A stretch of 64,000 bases of DNA, from the NCBI RefSeq assembly GCF_000826185.2, contig NZ_LN648875.1, forward strand, positions 124,001 to 188,000, read 5' to 3'. Each line of letters starts with the position of its first letter. Positions within the stretch are counted from its first letter, which is position 1. The DNA is from Microbacterium gorillae. Its GTDB lineage: Bacteria; Actinomycetota; Actinomycetes; Actinomycetales; Microbacteriaceae. The position numbers and the translations under genes are program-made. Positions 8,564-16,845 of the stretch are shown here, piece after piece. Below the pieces are notes generated by a model. The model worked only from the letters and a program-made list of their open reading frames with translations, did no database searches and was not told the origin of the DNA.

Positions 8564-9062
8564 GCGCCCTCCTCCAACGGTGCGGCGGGGTCGGGGGTGG
8601 GGGCGGCCCGGGCCGCGCACGCCGGGACCAGGCAGGCCCCCCGCGGGCGGACGCCGCGCGCGGGGGCCAGACAGGCGGAGCAGACGCCGACGCCGCAGAA
8701 CAGACCGCGGGGGTGGGGGGGGGGCCCCCCGGGTGCCCGGACCTGCGCCGGGGGCCGTTCGGCGGGAGGACGCCAGACCTCCCCGCCGGTCTGCGAGCCG
8801 GCATCGACGAGGACGACGTCGAGCCCGTGTTCGGCGGCGATGTCCGCCGCGCTCAGGCCCGCCGGTCCCCCGCCGATGACGGCGAGATCGGGGATGCGCT
8901 CGGCGGTCATGCGCCCTCCTCCAACGGTGCGGCGGGGTCGGTGCTGCGGACGTCCTGGCCGGCGCACGCCGGAACCAGGCAGGCCCGCTGCGTGCGAACG
9001 CCGTCGACGGTGACCAGACAGTCGAAGCAGACGCCGATGCCGCAGAACAGACCGCGCGGCTC
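8385..9062. repeat. Imperfect tandem duplication, offset 347 bp, spanning the HcnA/HcnB junction
   Basis: Bases 8385-8715 align with 8732-9062 at a constant offset of 347. The unit covers the end of the HcnA-like gene and the start of the HcnB-like gene. The core around the two HcnB start codons (8473-8594 against 8820-8941) is almost identical. Outside it, differences in the inner copy are to G or C only: 9 of 9 in 8595-8630 (seven G, two C) and 7 of 7 in 8732-8790. The join at 8711-8733 is a G-run (ten G at 8715-8724) followed by six C. This may be an assembly artefact. Confidence 0.9.
8560..8910 (-). pseudogene. Chimeric 116-codon frame: HcnB start fused to HcnA end
   Basis: The frame starts exactly like the HcnB-like subunit (MTAERIPDLAVIGGGPAGLS) and then switches, near the G/C homopolymer at 8711-8733, to the HcnA [2Fe-2S] tail (GLFCGVGVCSAC, then ACLVPAC and PLEEGA). 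It contains half an FAD-binding fold and most of a ferredoxin cluster site, so a working protein is unlikely. It is the product of the 347-bp duplication. Both of its ends overlap the neighbours by four bases (ATGA), so coupling would pass through it if the duplication is real. If the duplication is an assembly error, this frame does not exist and HcnA would directly precede HcnB. Confidence 0.7.
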
Positions 9063-9197
9063 ACCACCGGTGCGCGTGGTCCGCCACGACGAGATACCGG
9101 CCGCCATCAGCGCCCCGCCGAGCGTCTGGCCGGGCTGGAACGGGGTCGGTTCGCCGTCGAAATCGAACGTGCTCGTGGCCTTCTCCGCGCCGCTCAT
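8907..9197 (-). CDS. D-hydroxyproline dehydrogenase, [2Fe-2S] small subunit (HcnA-like)
   Basis: This 96-residue protein is a ferredoxin-like subunit. It has a ubiquitin-fold start (FDFDGEPTPFQPGQTLGGAL) and cluster ligands C52, C57, C60 and C73 in the pattern C-x4-C-x2-C-x12-C (LFCGIGVCFDC). It would pass electrons from the FAD subunits towards the respiratory chain. The ATG overlaps the stop of the HcnC-like gene by four bases, and its own stop overlaps the next frame by four. The last third is copied in the inner repeat at 8560-8720. Confidence 0.88.
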   Translation of the reverse strand: MSGAEKATSTFDFDGEPTPFQPGQTLGGALMAAGISSWRTTRTGGEPRGLFCGIGVCFDCLVTVDGVRTQRACLVPACAGQDVRSTDPAAPLEEGA

Positions 9198-10360
9198 GCC
9201 GCCGCCACCTCCGCGAGTCGCTCCGGACGGAACGGCGTCAAGTCCAGATCCGGCGTCCGCCCGGTGAGTCCTTGCGCCAGGAGCTTTCCGGTCCCGACGG
9301 ACAACCCCACGCCGGCCCCCTCGTGGCCGGCAGCGTGCCACAGTCCGGGCAAGCGAGCGTCCGCGCCGATGGACGGGAGGTGGTCGGGGCAGTACGGACG
9401 GAAGCCGGAGTACGCCCGCTGCGCGCGCACGCCACGCAGCACCGGAAAGAGCTGCAAGCCGCTCGCGGCGATCCGGGCGACCGCTTCGGCGGAGAAGGAC
9501 GCATCGAACCCGACACGCTCGCGGCTCGCTCCCATCAGGATCGTTCCGGACGGCGTGCCCTCTACGACGGGAGAGACCTGCAGGCCCGCGTCCGAGCTCG
9601 CCACGTCACCGACGTACTCGGCGGCGTACACCTTGTGGTGGACCGTGATCGGCACGGGCTCCGTGACCAGCACGAATCCGCGACGCGGCAGCACCGGCAG
9701 GTGCACGTTCGCGAGCGCGGCGATCTCCCCGCTCCACGCCCCGGCGCAGTTGACCACCGCGGGGGCGCTCATCCGTCCCGCCGCGGTCTCGACTCCCGTG
9801 ACCTGATCGCGTTCGACGAGGATTCCCGTCACCTCGGTCCCGGTGAGAACCGTGGCGCCGTGGCCACGTGCCAGTCGCAGGAGGTGGTGGGTCGCCAACA
9901 GCGGCTGCACCTGCGCGTCGTCGGGATAGTAGGCACCACCGGCGAGGTCGCGGTTGATGGACGGTTCCAGCTCTGCGACGCCGGCGATCGAGTCGATCAC
10001 CTCGACCCGGATACCGAGGCCGGCCTGGTGCTGCGCGAGGGTGCGCAGACCGGCCAGGCCTGCGGAACCGCTCGCGACGACCACGCCACCTTTCGCCTCG
10101 AACTCCCACAGCCCGGCGAACTCGGCGAGGTCCTCGCGCCAGACCCGCTGCGAGTACAGCGAGAGCTCGAGCTCCGGACCGACCTCCTTGTCCGAGACGA
10201 GGATGTTGCCCTCGCACCGGCTGGAGGTTCCGGCGGCGATCGTGCCGCGTTCGACGACGACGACGTCGAGCCCGGATGCGGCGGCGAAGTACGCCGTGGC
10301 GGCGCCGACGACACCGGCACCGATGATCACGACATCGGCGCGTGGGGGGATGGTTCTCAC
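9194..10360 (-). CDS. D-hydroxyproline dehydrogenase, catalytic FAD subunit (HcnC/DadA-like)
   Basis: This 388-residue flavoprotein is in the DadA/glycine-oxidase family (DAO fold). It has VVIIGAGVVGAATAYF for FAD near residues 10-25, the ERGTIAAGTSSRCEGNI flavin loop, a VVNCAGAWSG strand, and a C-terminal LWHAAGHEGAGVGLSVGTG that closes the FAD site. In three-subunit enzymes this is the amine-oxidising subunit. Given the epimerase in the same operon, cis-4-hydroxy-D-proline is the likely substrate; D-proline or an opine would be alternatives. It follows the GntR gene by 12 bases and overlaps the ferredoxin subunit by four. Confidence 0.9.
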   Translation of the reverse strand: MRTIPPRADVVIIGAGVVGAATAYFAAASGLDVVVVERGTIAAGTSSRCEGNILVSDKEVGPELELSLYSQRVWREDLAEFAGLWEFEAKGGVVVASGSAGLAGLRTLAQHQAGLGIRVEVIDSIAGVAELEPSINRDLAGGAYYPDDAQVQPLLATHHLLRLARGHGATVLTGTEVTGILVERDQVTGVETAAGRMSAPAVVNCAGAWSGEIAALANVHLPVLPRRGFVLVTEPVPITVHHKVYAAEYVGDVASSDAGLQVSPVVEGTPSGTILMGASRERVGFDASFSAEAVARIAASGLQLFPVLRGVRAQRAYSGFRPYCPDHLPSIGADARLPGLWHAAGHEGAGVGLSVGTGKLLAQGLTGRTPDLDLTPFRPERLAEVAAA

Positions 10361-10372
10361 ATGTGCTCCGGT

Positions 10373-11071
10373 TCAGGTGACCGCGGGGGCGGCAGCGCTC
10401 GGATCGGCGGAAGATCCGGACCAGTCGGTTCGGACGTGTTCGATATGGGTGCGGATGAGATCGCGCGCCCGGGCGGCATCGCGCTCCTGCACCGCAGCCA
10501 GGATGTCGTAGTGCTCACGTGCGGAATGCACGAGCAGTCCGCTCTTGTGCAGACCAGCCAGACCGAACAAACGGGTCTGCGAGCGCAGTCCGGTGACCAG
10601 GTCCAGCAGTCGAGCGTTGCCGGCGTGACGCAGCAGGGCGAGGTGGAAATCGCTGTCGGCGCTGAGGTACTCCACGAGGTCCCCGGCTTCGGCGGCCGCG
10701 ACGATGCGATCGGCGAGGGAGCGCAGCCCGGCGAACTCGGCTGCCGGGATCACCGGCGTGGCCTTCTCGACCGCAGGCGGCTCGAGCATCATGCGCAGTT
10801 CGGTGACCTCCTCGAGCACCTTCCCGGAAACCTCGGTGACCTGGAAACCGCGGTTGGGCAGCGCGACGACGATTCCTTCCCGGACGAGATCGAGCATGGC
10901 CTCCCGGATCGGGGTCGCGGAGACGCCGAACTGGGCTCCGAGCGTCGGCGCGGAGTACACCTGTCCGGGCGCCATCTCCCCGCTGATGATCGCGGACCGC
11001 AGCGCCTGCTTGACGGTGTCCCGCACGCTCGGCTGCTTGTTGATCTTCGTCACGTTCAATTCGGCTGCCAT
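10373..11071 (-). CDS. GntR-family (FCD) transcriptional regulator of the island
   Basis: This 232-residue protein has a winged HTH (SVRDTVKQALRSAIISGEMA, FGVSATPIREAMLDLVREGI, PNRGFQVTEVS; residues 15-75) and an all-helical FCD ligand domain. The FCD metal/ligand residues are visible as D-x3-H in SDFHLALLRHAGN and later His in AREHYDIL and RTHIEH. FCD regulators usually repress catabolic operons until their substrate or an intermediate binds. The gene sits inside the Hyp operon and overlaps the preceding stop (ATGA), so it would be autoregulated. The GTACAATTGCAA motif at the three island promoters is the probable operator. The inducer is unknown; hydroxyproline or a pathway intermediate is likely. 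Confidence 0.92.
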   Translation of the reverse strand: MAAELNVTKINKQPSVRDTVKQALRSAIISGEMAPGQVYSAPTLGAQFGVSATPIREAMLDLVREGIVVALPNRGFQVTEVSGKVLEEVTELRMMLEPPAVEKATPVIPAAEFAGLRSLADRIVAAAEAGDLVEYLSADSDFHLALLRHAGNARLLDLVTGLRSQTRLFGLAGLHKSGLLVHSAREHYDILAAVQERDAARARDLIRTHIEHVRTDWSGSSADPSAAAPAVT

Positions 11072-12063
11072 CACGGAGCACCTTTCCGACTGCGGTCGTC
11101 GGTGATCAGGTCGGCGGCTCCGGCCATGATCCCTTCGACCACGGCCAGATCCTCCCAGCTCATGCCGACACCGGTGTAGACGGCCGGACGGCGCGCGGTG
11201 CGCACGATCGAGTCCGAGACCAACTCCCGAACATTGTGCATCGGCTGTGCCCCTGCCCGCCATTCTTCGGCCGGCCGGGCGACGAGGACGTTGCCGTTCT
11301 CCCGCAGCGCGGAGGCGCGAGCTTCAACGACGAGGTCCGCACCGCGGATGAGGTCCGCGGCCAGTTCACGATGGTCGGTGCCGTGCGATCCGACCGCCGC
11401 GACGATCGCGTCGTCGGCGACCTGGGCGCGGGCGAGCACCGGCTCGGACGAGGAGGTGACCGTCACGATGACCTCGGCCGTCGGCAGGTCCGCGGGCGTT
11501 CCGACGCGGGCATCGAAACCGTCGGCGCGCAGGCGCTCGACCAGCGCGCGCACGCGCTGCGGGGTCCGTCCGATGATGGACACCGCACCGACGCTCACCG
11601 TGGCGGCGAGCACGCGTACGTGCGCCTCCGCCTGAGGACCGGAGCCGATGACCGCCAAGGACGCGATCCGATCCCGAGGGCCGCGCGGGTCCGCCGCCAG
11701 CAGCGCGCGCACCGCCACCGCGGTGACCGCGGGGGTACGCAGCAGCGTGAGGTGCGCGCCGTCCAGGATCGCGACCGGAGACAGCGTCGCCGCGTCGAAG
11801 AGCAGGTACCAGGCCTGGATCTTGGGCAGTCCGCGTTCGGTGTTGCGCGGCGCGATCGTGACGACCTTGATCCCGGCATGCTGCGGCGATTGGGTCGGCA
11901 TCAGCAGGAACTCCCCCGCGACCACCGGCGAGAACAGACGCGGTGCGTCGTTCTCGATGTCGATGCCGCGCCGGAGGGCGTCCTCGATCGCCGCGACCGC
12001 TCCGGCGGCGGTGAGCGCGCGCTCGATGTCGTCCTGGTCGAGAACGGGAACTGCCGTGGTCAC
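11071..12063 (-). CDS. Ornithine cyclodeaminase/mu-crystallin family; probable 1-pyrroline-2-carboxylate reductase
   Basis: This 330-residue NAD(P)-dependent enzyme has the OCD-family layout: LFSPVVAGEFLLMPTQSP near the N-terminus, GIKVVTIAP, then a Rossmann fold with LAVIGSGPQAEAHVRVLA near residue 125, and EVIVTVTSSSEPVL. In hydroxyproline and proline-racemase clusters such proteins reduce 1-pyrroline-2-carboxylate (or its 4-hydroxy form) to proline or hydroxyproline, rather than cyclising ornithine. It may thus handle trans-3-Hyp or D-Pro side products. The start is GTG at 12063, overlapping the epimerase stop by four bases (GTGA). A true ornithine cyclodeaminase cannot be ruled out. Confidence 0.82.
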   Translation of the reverse strand: MTTAVPVLDQDDIERALTAAGAVAAIEDALRRGIDIENDAPRLFSPVVAGEFLLMPTQSPQHAGIKVVTIAPRNTERGLPKIQAWYLLFDAATLSPVAILDGAHLTLLRTPAVTAVAVRALLAADPRGPRDRIASLAVIGSGPQAEAHVRVLAATVSVGAVSIIGRTPQRVRALVERLRADGFDARVGTPADLPTAEVIVTVTSSSEPVLARAQVADDAIVAAVGSHGTDHRELAADLIRGADLVVEARASALRENGNVLVARPAEEWRAGAQPMHNVRELVSDSIVRTARRPAVYTGVGMSWEDLAVVEGIMAGAADLITDDRSRKGAP

Positions 12064-13061
12064 AGCACGAAGCCCGTCGGGAACGGATCGGAGGGATCGA
12101 GCATGTACTGCGCCGTTCCGGTCACCCAGGCCCGGCCCGTGATCGTGGGTACGACCGCCGGGATGCCGGCGACGGTGGTCTCCTCGACGAGCCGGCCGAT
12201 GAACTGCGTGCCGATGAAGGACTCGTTCACGAAGTCGGTCTCCAGAGCCAACTCGCCGCGGGCGTGCAATTGCGCCATCCGCGCACTCGTGCCGGTGCCG
12301 CACGGCGAGCGGTCGAACCAGCCCGGGTGGATCGCCATGGCGTGGCGTGAGTGCTGCGCCGTCGATCCCGGGGCCTTAAGGTACACGTGGTGGCAGCCAC
12401 GGATCGTCTCGTCGACGGGGTGCACCGGCATGTCCGCCGCATCGATCGCGGCCATGATCGCGAGCCCGGCCGCGAGGAGGTCGTCCTTGCGCGCTCGATC
12501 GAACGGCAGGCTCAGGGCGTCGAGCTCGACGATGGCGTAGAAGTTGCCACCGAACGCCAGGTCGTAGGTGACCGTGCCGTAGCCCGGCACCTCGACCTGC
12601 GCGTCCAGGGACACCACGAAGGACGGCACGTTACGGATGGTCACGCTGTCCGCGTGCCCATCCGCAACGGAGACGTCGGCGATGACGAGGCCGGCCGGGG
12701 TGTCCAGCCGGATCGTCGTGACCGGTTCGGTCACCGCCACCATCCCGGTCTCGACCAGGACGGTGGCGACGCCGATCGTGCCGTGCCCGCACATCGGCAG
12801 GCACCCGGACACCTCGATGTAGAGCACGCCCCAGTCCGCGTCGGGGCGCGTGGGCGGCTGCAGGATCGCACCGCTCATCGCGCTGTGCCCGCGCGGTTCG
12901 GTCATCAACAGGGTGCGCAGGTCGTCCTGGTTCGCCATGAACCACTGACGACGCGCCTCCATCGACTCGCCGGGTATGACTCCGACCCCGCCGACGATCA
13001 CACGAGTGGGCATGCCCTCCGTGTGAGAGTCGACGGCGTGGAAGACGCGCTTCGTTCGCAT
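12060..13061 (-). CDS. 4-hydroxyproline 2-epimerase (proline racemase family)
   Basis: The enzyme turns trans-4-hydroxy-L-proline into cis-4-hydroxy-D-proline, the entry step of bacterial Hyp catabolism. The 333-residue protein opens with FHAVDSHTEGMPTRV and carries both catalytic cysteines of the proline racemase family: C91 in MCGHGTIG and C254 in SPCGTGTSA. Having Cys at both positions separates it from trans-3-Hyp dehydratases, which have Thr at the second. The D-rich loop GGNFYAIV near residue 171 is conserved. It lies 16 bases after the DapA-like deaminase gene in the same operon. Confidence 0.93.
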   Translation of the reverse strand: MRTKRVFHAVDSHTEGMPTRVIVGGVGVIPGESMEARRQWFMANQDDLRTLLMTEPRGHSAMSGAILQPPTRPDADWGVLYIEVSGCLPMCGHGTIGVATVLVETGMVAVTEPVTTIRLDTPAGLVIADVSVADGHADSVTIRNVPSFVVSLDAQVEVPGYGTVTYDLAFGGNFYAIVELDALSLPFDRARKDDLLAAGLAIMAAIDAADMPVHPVDETIRGCHHVYLKAPGSTAQHSRHAMAIHPGWFDRSPCGTGTSARMAQLHARGELALETDFVNESFIGTQFIGRLVEETTVAGIPAVVPTITGRAWVTGTAQYMLDPSDPFPTGFVL

Positions 13062-13077
13062 CGGTGTCCGTTCTGGA

Positions 13078-13986
13078 TCAGCGGTAACCCTTGGCCAGGA
13101 CGGCCTCGGTGTCGGAGATGATCTGCGCGCGCACGTCCTCGGGAAGGTCCAGACGCGGCGGGCGCGTCGTGCGGCCACCGGGCATCACACCGGCGACCTC
13201 CTGCGACAGCTTGATGGCCTGGACGAACCACACCTTCGAGTCCCAGCGCAGCAGCTTGTGCAGATCACGGTACATCTCCAGGCCCTTCGCCCAGCTCGCC
13301 GGGTCACCCGAGGTGGCCAGGTTGTAGAGCTCGACGGTCGACGTCGGGATCACGTTCGGGTAGCCGGCCACCCAGCCCACGGCGCCGTTGATGCCGAGCT
13401 CCAGCAGCACGTCGTCCGAGCCGATCGAGACGTCCAGGCCGGGAGCCAGTTCGTGGATCTGGTAGGCGTTGCGCACGTCTCCGGAGAACTCCTTGACCGA
13501 GACGATGTAGCCGAGCTCGTACAAGCGGGCCAGCAGGTCCGGGCGCAGGTTGACCCGGGTGTCGATCGGGTTGTTGTAGGCCAGGATCGGCAGGCCGACC
13601 TCCGCGACGCGGCGGAAGTGGTCGACGACCTCGTCATCACTGGCCCGGTAGGCGTTCGGGGGCAGCAGCATGACCGCGGGCGCGCCGTTCGCAGCGGCGT
13701 GCTCGGTCAGGCGGACGCTCTCCAACGCGCCGTACGCGCCGACACCAGGCATCACCGCGGTGCCCGCGGGCGAGGCCTCGACGGCCGTGAGGAAGACCTG
13801 CTTGCGCTCGTCCTCGGTCAGCGTCTGGTACTCACCGAGCGACCCGTTCGGGGCGAGACCGGTGACGCCGTTGGACGTGACGAATCGCACGTGCTCGGCG
13901 AAGCCGTCGTAGTTGACCGAGAAGTCGGGGTTGATCGGCAGCGTCGTCGCGAGATTGACTCCGTGCCAGGGCTTCTTGTCCGTCAT
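13078..13986 (-). CDS. 1-pyrroline-4-hydroxy-2-carboxylate deaminase (DapA/DHDPS family)
   Basis: This 302-residue Schiff-base TIM-barrel enzyme belongs to the dihydrodipicolinate synthase family. It has GLAPNGSLGEYQTLTEDE near residue 43, the catalytic tyrosine in ILAYNNP (Y137) and the Schiff-base lysine in VSVKEFSGD (K165). In Hyp operons this family deaminates 1-pyrroline-4-hydroxy-2-carboxylate to 2-oxoglutarate semialdehyde, the substrate of the aldehyde dehydrogenase at 5634-7088. It is the first gene of the catabolic operon, with AGGAG just before the ATG and the GTACAATTGCAA motif 40 bases upstream. It is not part of a lysine pathway cluster. Confidence 0.9.
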   Translation of the reverse strand: MTDKKPWHGVNLATTLPINPDFSVNYDGFAEHVRFVTSNGVTGLAPNGSLGEYQTLTEDERKQVFLTAVEASPAGTAVMPGVGAYGALESVRLTEHAAANGAPAVMLLPPNAYRASDDEVVDHFRRVAEVGLPILAYNNPIDTRVNLRPDLLARLYELGYIVSVKEFSGDVRNAYQIHELAPGLDVSIGSDDVLLELGINGAVGWVAGYPNVIPTSTVELYNLATSGDPASWAKGLEMYRDLHKLLRWDSKVWFVQAIKLSQEVAGVMPGGRTTRPPRLDLPEDVRAQIISDTEAVLAKGYR

Positions 13987-14025
13987 GGGAGCTCCTGTCG
14001 TGGGCGCCGGGTGGCGCTGATTTAA

Positions 14026-14037
14026 GTACAATTGCAA
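14026..14037. promoter_or_regulatory. Candidate GntR operator of the Hyp catabolic operon
   Basis: GTACAATTGCAA is identical to the motif at 3608-3619, and is followed by TGC so that ATTGCAAT (a perfect 8-bp palindrome) is present at 14031-14038. It lies 40 bases upstream of the deaminase start. On the minus strand it is followed by an AT-rich TACTTAAAT that may hold the -10 box. Confidence 0.6.
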
Positions 14038-14079
14038 TGCTAGCGGTCAGAACGGACTTCCGTCCACCCCCTCCGCGAA

Positions 14080-16845
14080 TCAGATCCAGGTCACATCGGG
14101 AGCCGCTGCACGATCGCCGTCTCGCGCCGGAAGCACCAGGCGATGACGCGGTTCCTCGTTGCCGGCACGATCGGTGGCGGCGAACTCGATCACCTGCTCG
14201 GTATCGCCGAGCGCCCGGACGAAGGCCTCCTGGAACGTGGCCCAGAAGGTGCCGTCGCCCTCCCACTGGATGCGCTCGACGCCGGACACCTCGTCCCGCG
14301 CCAGGAGCGTGATCTCCACGCTCGATCCGAGGCGACGGACGCGGGCGTGCGCCGTCGGCGGTGCGGTGTCGATGCTCAGCTCACGGACGGCGGAGCCGAT
14401 CGCACCGGACGCCGACGTCGCGCGCGCGCGCACGCGGTGCACGCCCTCGTCCGCGAGCGTGAAGGGCCCGGCGTACGCCGCCCACTCCCCGTCGTCGACC
14501 CGCACCTCGACGACCAGGTCGGCGGCGCGCTCTCCCCCGAGGTCGACCGCCTCGACGACGACCTCCGGTGCCTCCCGATACCAGCCGGTGGGGCCGGCCG
14601 GGGTGGGCGTCGTGATCGCGACGGCGGGCCGCGTCGGAGCGTCCCGGACAGCGGCCGGCAGCGTCCACACGATGCTGTCGCCGACGTCGGACCAGCTCGC
14701 CGCGCCATCGCCGAAGCACACCCGCGAGCCCTGATCGCGCGGGACACCGTCCACCTGTGCGGTGGTGGCGCCGGCCAGCGCGGTGGCCACCTCGTCGTTC
14801 GAGAGCAGACCGTCGCGCCGCGCCGTCACCACGGCGGACAGCACGCGATCCAGGAACGCGGGCCGGGTGGCGGGCAGCGGTTCGACCCAGACATCGGTCA
14901 GCACCGTCGATCCGTCCGCGCGCGGACGCGCCGGGACGCTGTGCACCGCGCCGTCGAAGCCGAGGCGATCAGACGCCGCGCGCACGTACATGTGATAGCG
15001 CCGGTCCGCGCCGGTCCAGATCGGCTCGAAGCGCTGGCCGAGCAGGTCGATCCCGCCCGAGGCACGCAGGGCCTGCGCCACCGCGGCGTCGTCCGCATGC
15101 ACCGCGCCGGTCAGCAGGCGCCGCGAGGCGAGGTCCAGCTCCAGCGTCGTCGTGGCGTCCGAGCGCGCGACCAGCACCGTCGGTCCGTACTCGACCGACT
15201 GCAGCGTGGCGTCATCGATCGTCCCGATCGCGCGCACCGCCATCGGCAGCTCCAGATCGAGGATGTCCCCCGGCCGCCACGTCCGGGCGATCTCCGCGTA
15301 CGCGCCCGCCGCGGCGCGCGGCCGCGGCACGTCGCCGACCCGAGCGGTCGCGGGGGCGACGAGCCACTCCGGCATCCGGATCCGCAGCGTCAGTTCGACG
15401 GGCTCCGCACCGTCCAGGGATTCGACCCGCAGGCGAGCGCTCCCGGCGTGGGGCAGCTCGGACTCCTGCACGACGCGCACCCGGCGCTCGGCCCATTCCA
15501 GCGTCGCCGAGGTGAACAGATTCACCAGCACGCTGCCGTCGGCACCGCGGAAGAAGATCGTGTCCTGGTATTTGACGTGGTTCTCCAGGCCGGTCCCGCC
15601 GCAGCAGGTCCCGACGTTGTCGAACTCCCCCAGCGCCCCCGGATGCACCGGGAACATGTACGTCACCTCGGGGCTGTCGTCGCTGTCGAGCGCCGCTCGT
15701 GAACCGAGGATCTGGTTCAGCACGCCGCGCTCGTAGTACGCCATGTACGCCGCGTCCCCGGTGTGCGAGAACAGCAGACGGGCGATCTTCAAGAGGTTGT
15801 AGGTCGCACAGGTCTCGGCGTTGCGGTGACCGATGTCGCCGGCGACCGTCTGGGGCGGACCCCACAGTTCGCTCTCGCCGGTCCCGCCGTGGGCGTACAT
15901 CCGACCCGGCACGATCTGATCCCACAGCCCGACGACGGCGTCGAGGTACCGACGCTCGCCGGTGATCTCGTACAGGTGCACGTAGCCGATGAGCTGCGGC
16001 AGGTGCTGGTTGGCGTGCATGTCGGTGAGGATGTCCACCCGCTGCGCACCGGCCTCCAGCAGGTTCTCCTGATCGAACAGCCGCGCCGTCGCCAGGAACG
16101 CCGGTTCGTCGGCGAGCACGCTCAACCGTGCCATCGTCTCGTTCATCCCGCCGTACTCGCCGGCGATGTACAGCGACCACATCTTCTGGATGCGGTCAGG
16201 CTCGAGCCGCGCCAGACGGTGGTGGACCCAGTGCCCCATCGCCGTGGCGATCTCCAGCGCCGCGGCACTCCCGACGAGCTCATGGGCGTCCAGGAGTCCG
16301 GCCATGATCTTGTGGCACGTGTAGTACGGGGCCCAGATCTCGCCATACGGCGCGTAGTCCTCGAGCCGGGAGAACTGCCACTCGCCGTAGGCGGCCAGAA
16401 AGCCCGGGTGGGAGTACCGGCCGGTCGCGGCCAGGGCGGCCTGGACCTCACCGAGCCCGGCGACGAACTCGTCGACCTTCGCCCGCAGGGCCGGGTCGTC
16501 CTCCCCCGCGGCCGCGCGGGCGACGGCGGCCAGGAAGTGCCCGGCGTAGTGCCCGCGCAGCAGACTCGCCGTCTGCGCATGCTCGCGCCCCGGGTAGTCG
16601 TGTTCGCCCCAGGCCTCTTCCTGCGGATGACCGAAGTCCTCCCAGGTGCCGGGAGCGGCCGCCCCGCGGGTGTCCAGGCCGGCATTCGCACGGAAGACCG
16701 CCAGCAGGCGATCCACCGGGTACACCCGAGCGAGGTGCAGCATCTCGTCGCGCGCGCGGGCGAACACGGAATCGTCGTGCACCCGGACCTGGTGCATCGC
16801 GAACGGCTCGGCGACGCGCGTCGTCGTGTCGGTCGTCGGGGTCAT
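14080..16845 (-). CDS. GH127/GH146-type (DUF1680) beta-L-arabinofuranosidase with C-terminal beta domains
   Basis: This 921-residue protein has an (alpha/alpha)6 DUF1680 domain over residues 15-620. It carries AETCATYN (E344, C346) and GTCCGGTGLE (C414, C415), matching the E-x-C and Cys-Cys zinc/catalytic residues of HypBA1. YYTCHKIMAGLLD and MHANQHLPQ are typical of the family. Residues 720-921 form Ig-like/OmpL47-type repeats (YREAPEVVVEAVD, then DDGEWAAYAGPFTL, ERIQWEGDGTFW) that may bind sugar or shape the site. No signal peptide is visible, so it should act in the cytoplasm. It is the last gene of the transporter/peptidase operon and overlaps the peptidase stop by four bases. GH146 is a possible alternative family. 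Confidence 0.88.
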   Translation of the reverse strand: MTPTTDTTTRVAEPFAMHQVRVHDDSVFARARDEMLHLARVYPVDRLLAVFRANAGLDTRGAAAPGTWEDFGHPQEEAWGEHDYPGREHAQTASLLRGHYAGHFLAAVARAAAGEDDPALRAKVDEFVAGLGEVQAALAATGRYSHPGFLAAYGEWQFSRLEDYAPYGEIWAPYYTCHKIMAGLLDAHELVGSAAALEIATAMGHWVHHRLARLEPDRIQKMWSLYIAGEYGGMNETMARLSVLADEPAFLATARLFDQENLLEAGAQRVDILTDMHANQHLPQLIGYVHLYEITGERRYLDAVVGLWDQIVPGRMYAHGGTGESELWGPPQTVAGDIGHRNAETCATYNLLKIARLLFSHTGDAAYMAYYERGVLNQILGSRAALDSDDSPEVTYMFPVHPGALGEFDNVGTCCGGTGLENHVKYQDTIFFRGADGSVLVNLFTSATLEWAERRVRVVQESELPHAGSARLRVESLDGAEPVELTLRIRMPEWLVAPATARVGDVPRPRAAAGAYAEIARTWRPGDILDLELPMAVRAIGTIDDATLQSVEYGPTVLVARSDATTTLELDLASRRLLTGAVHADDAAVAQALRASGGIDLLGQRFEPIWTGADRRYHMYVRAASDRLGFDGAVHSVPARPRADGSTVLTDVWVEPLPATRPAFLDRVLSAVVTARRDGLLSNDEVATALAGATTAQVDGVPRDQGSRVCFGDGAASWSDVGDSIVWTLPAAVRDAPTRPAVAITTPTPAGPTGWYREAPEVVVEAVDLGGERAADLVVEVRVDDGEWAAYAGPFTLADEGVHRVRARATSASGAIGSAVRELSIDTAPPTAHARVRRLGSSVEITLLARDEVSGVERIQWEGDGTFWATFQEAFVRALGDTEQVIEFAATDRAGNEEPRHRLVLPARDGDRAAAPDVTWI

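Noticed and set aside
9272-11179. Long plus-strand frame opposite the HcnC and GntR genes
   Set aside because: Low-complexity Arg/Asp-rich translation and clear protein families on the minus strand.
7085-13061. Reading the dehydrogenase/OCD cluster as an opine (octopine/nopaline) catabolic operon
   Set aside because: The presence of a two-Cys hydroxyproline epimerase, a DapA-type deaminase and a semialdehyde dehydrogenase defines the Hyp route; opine loci do not need these.
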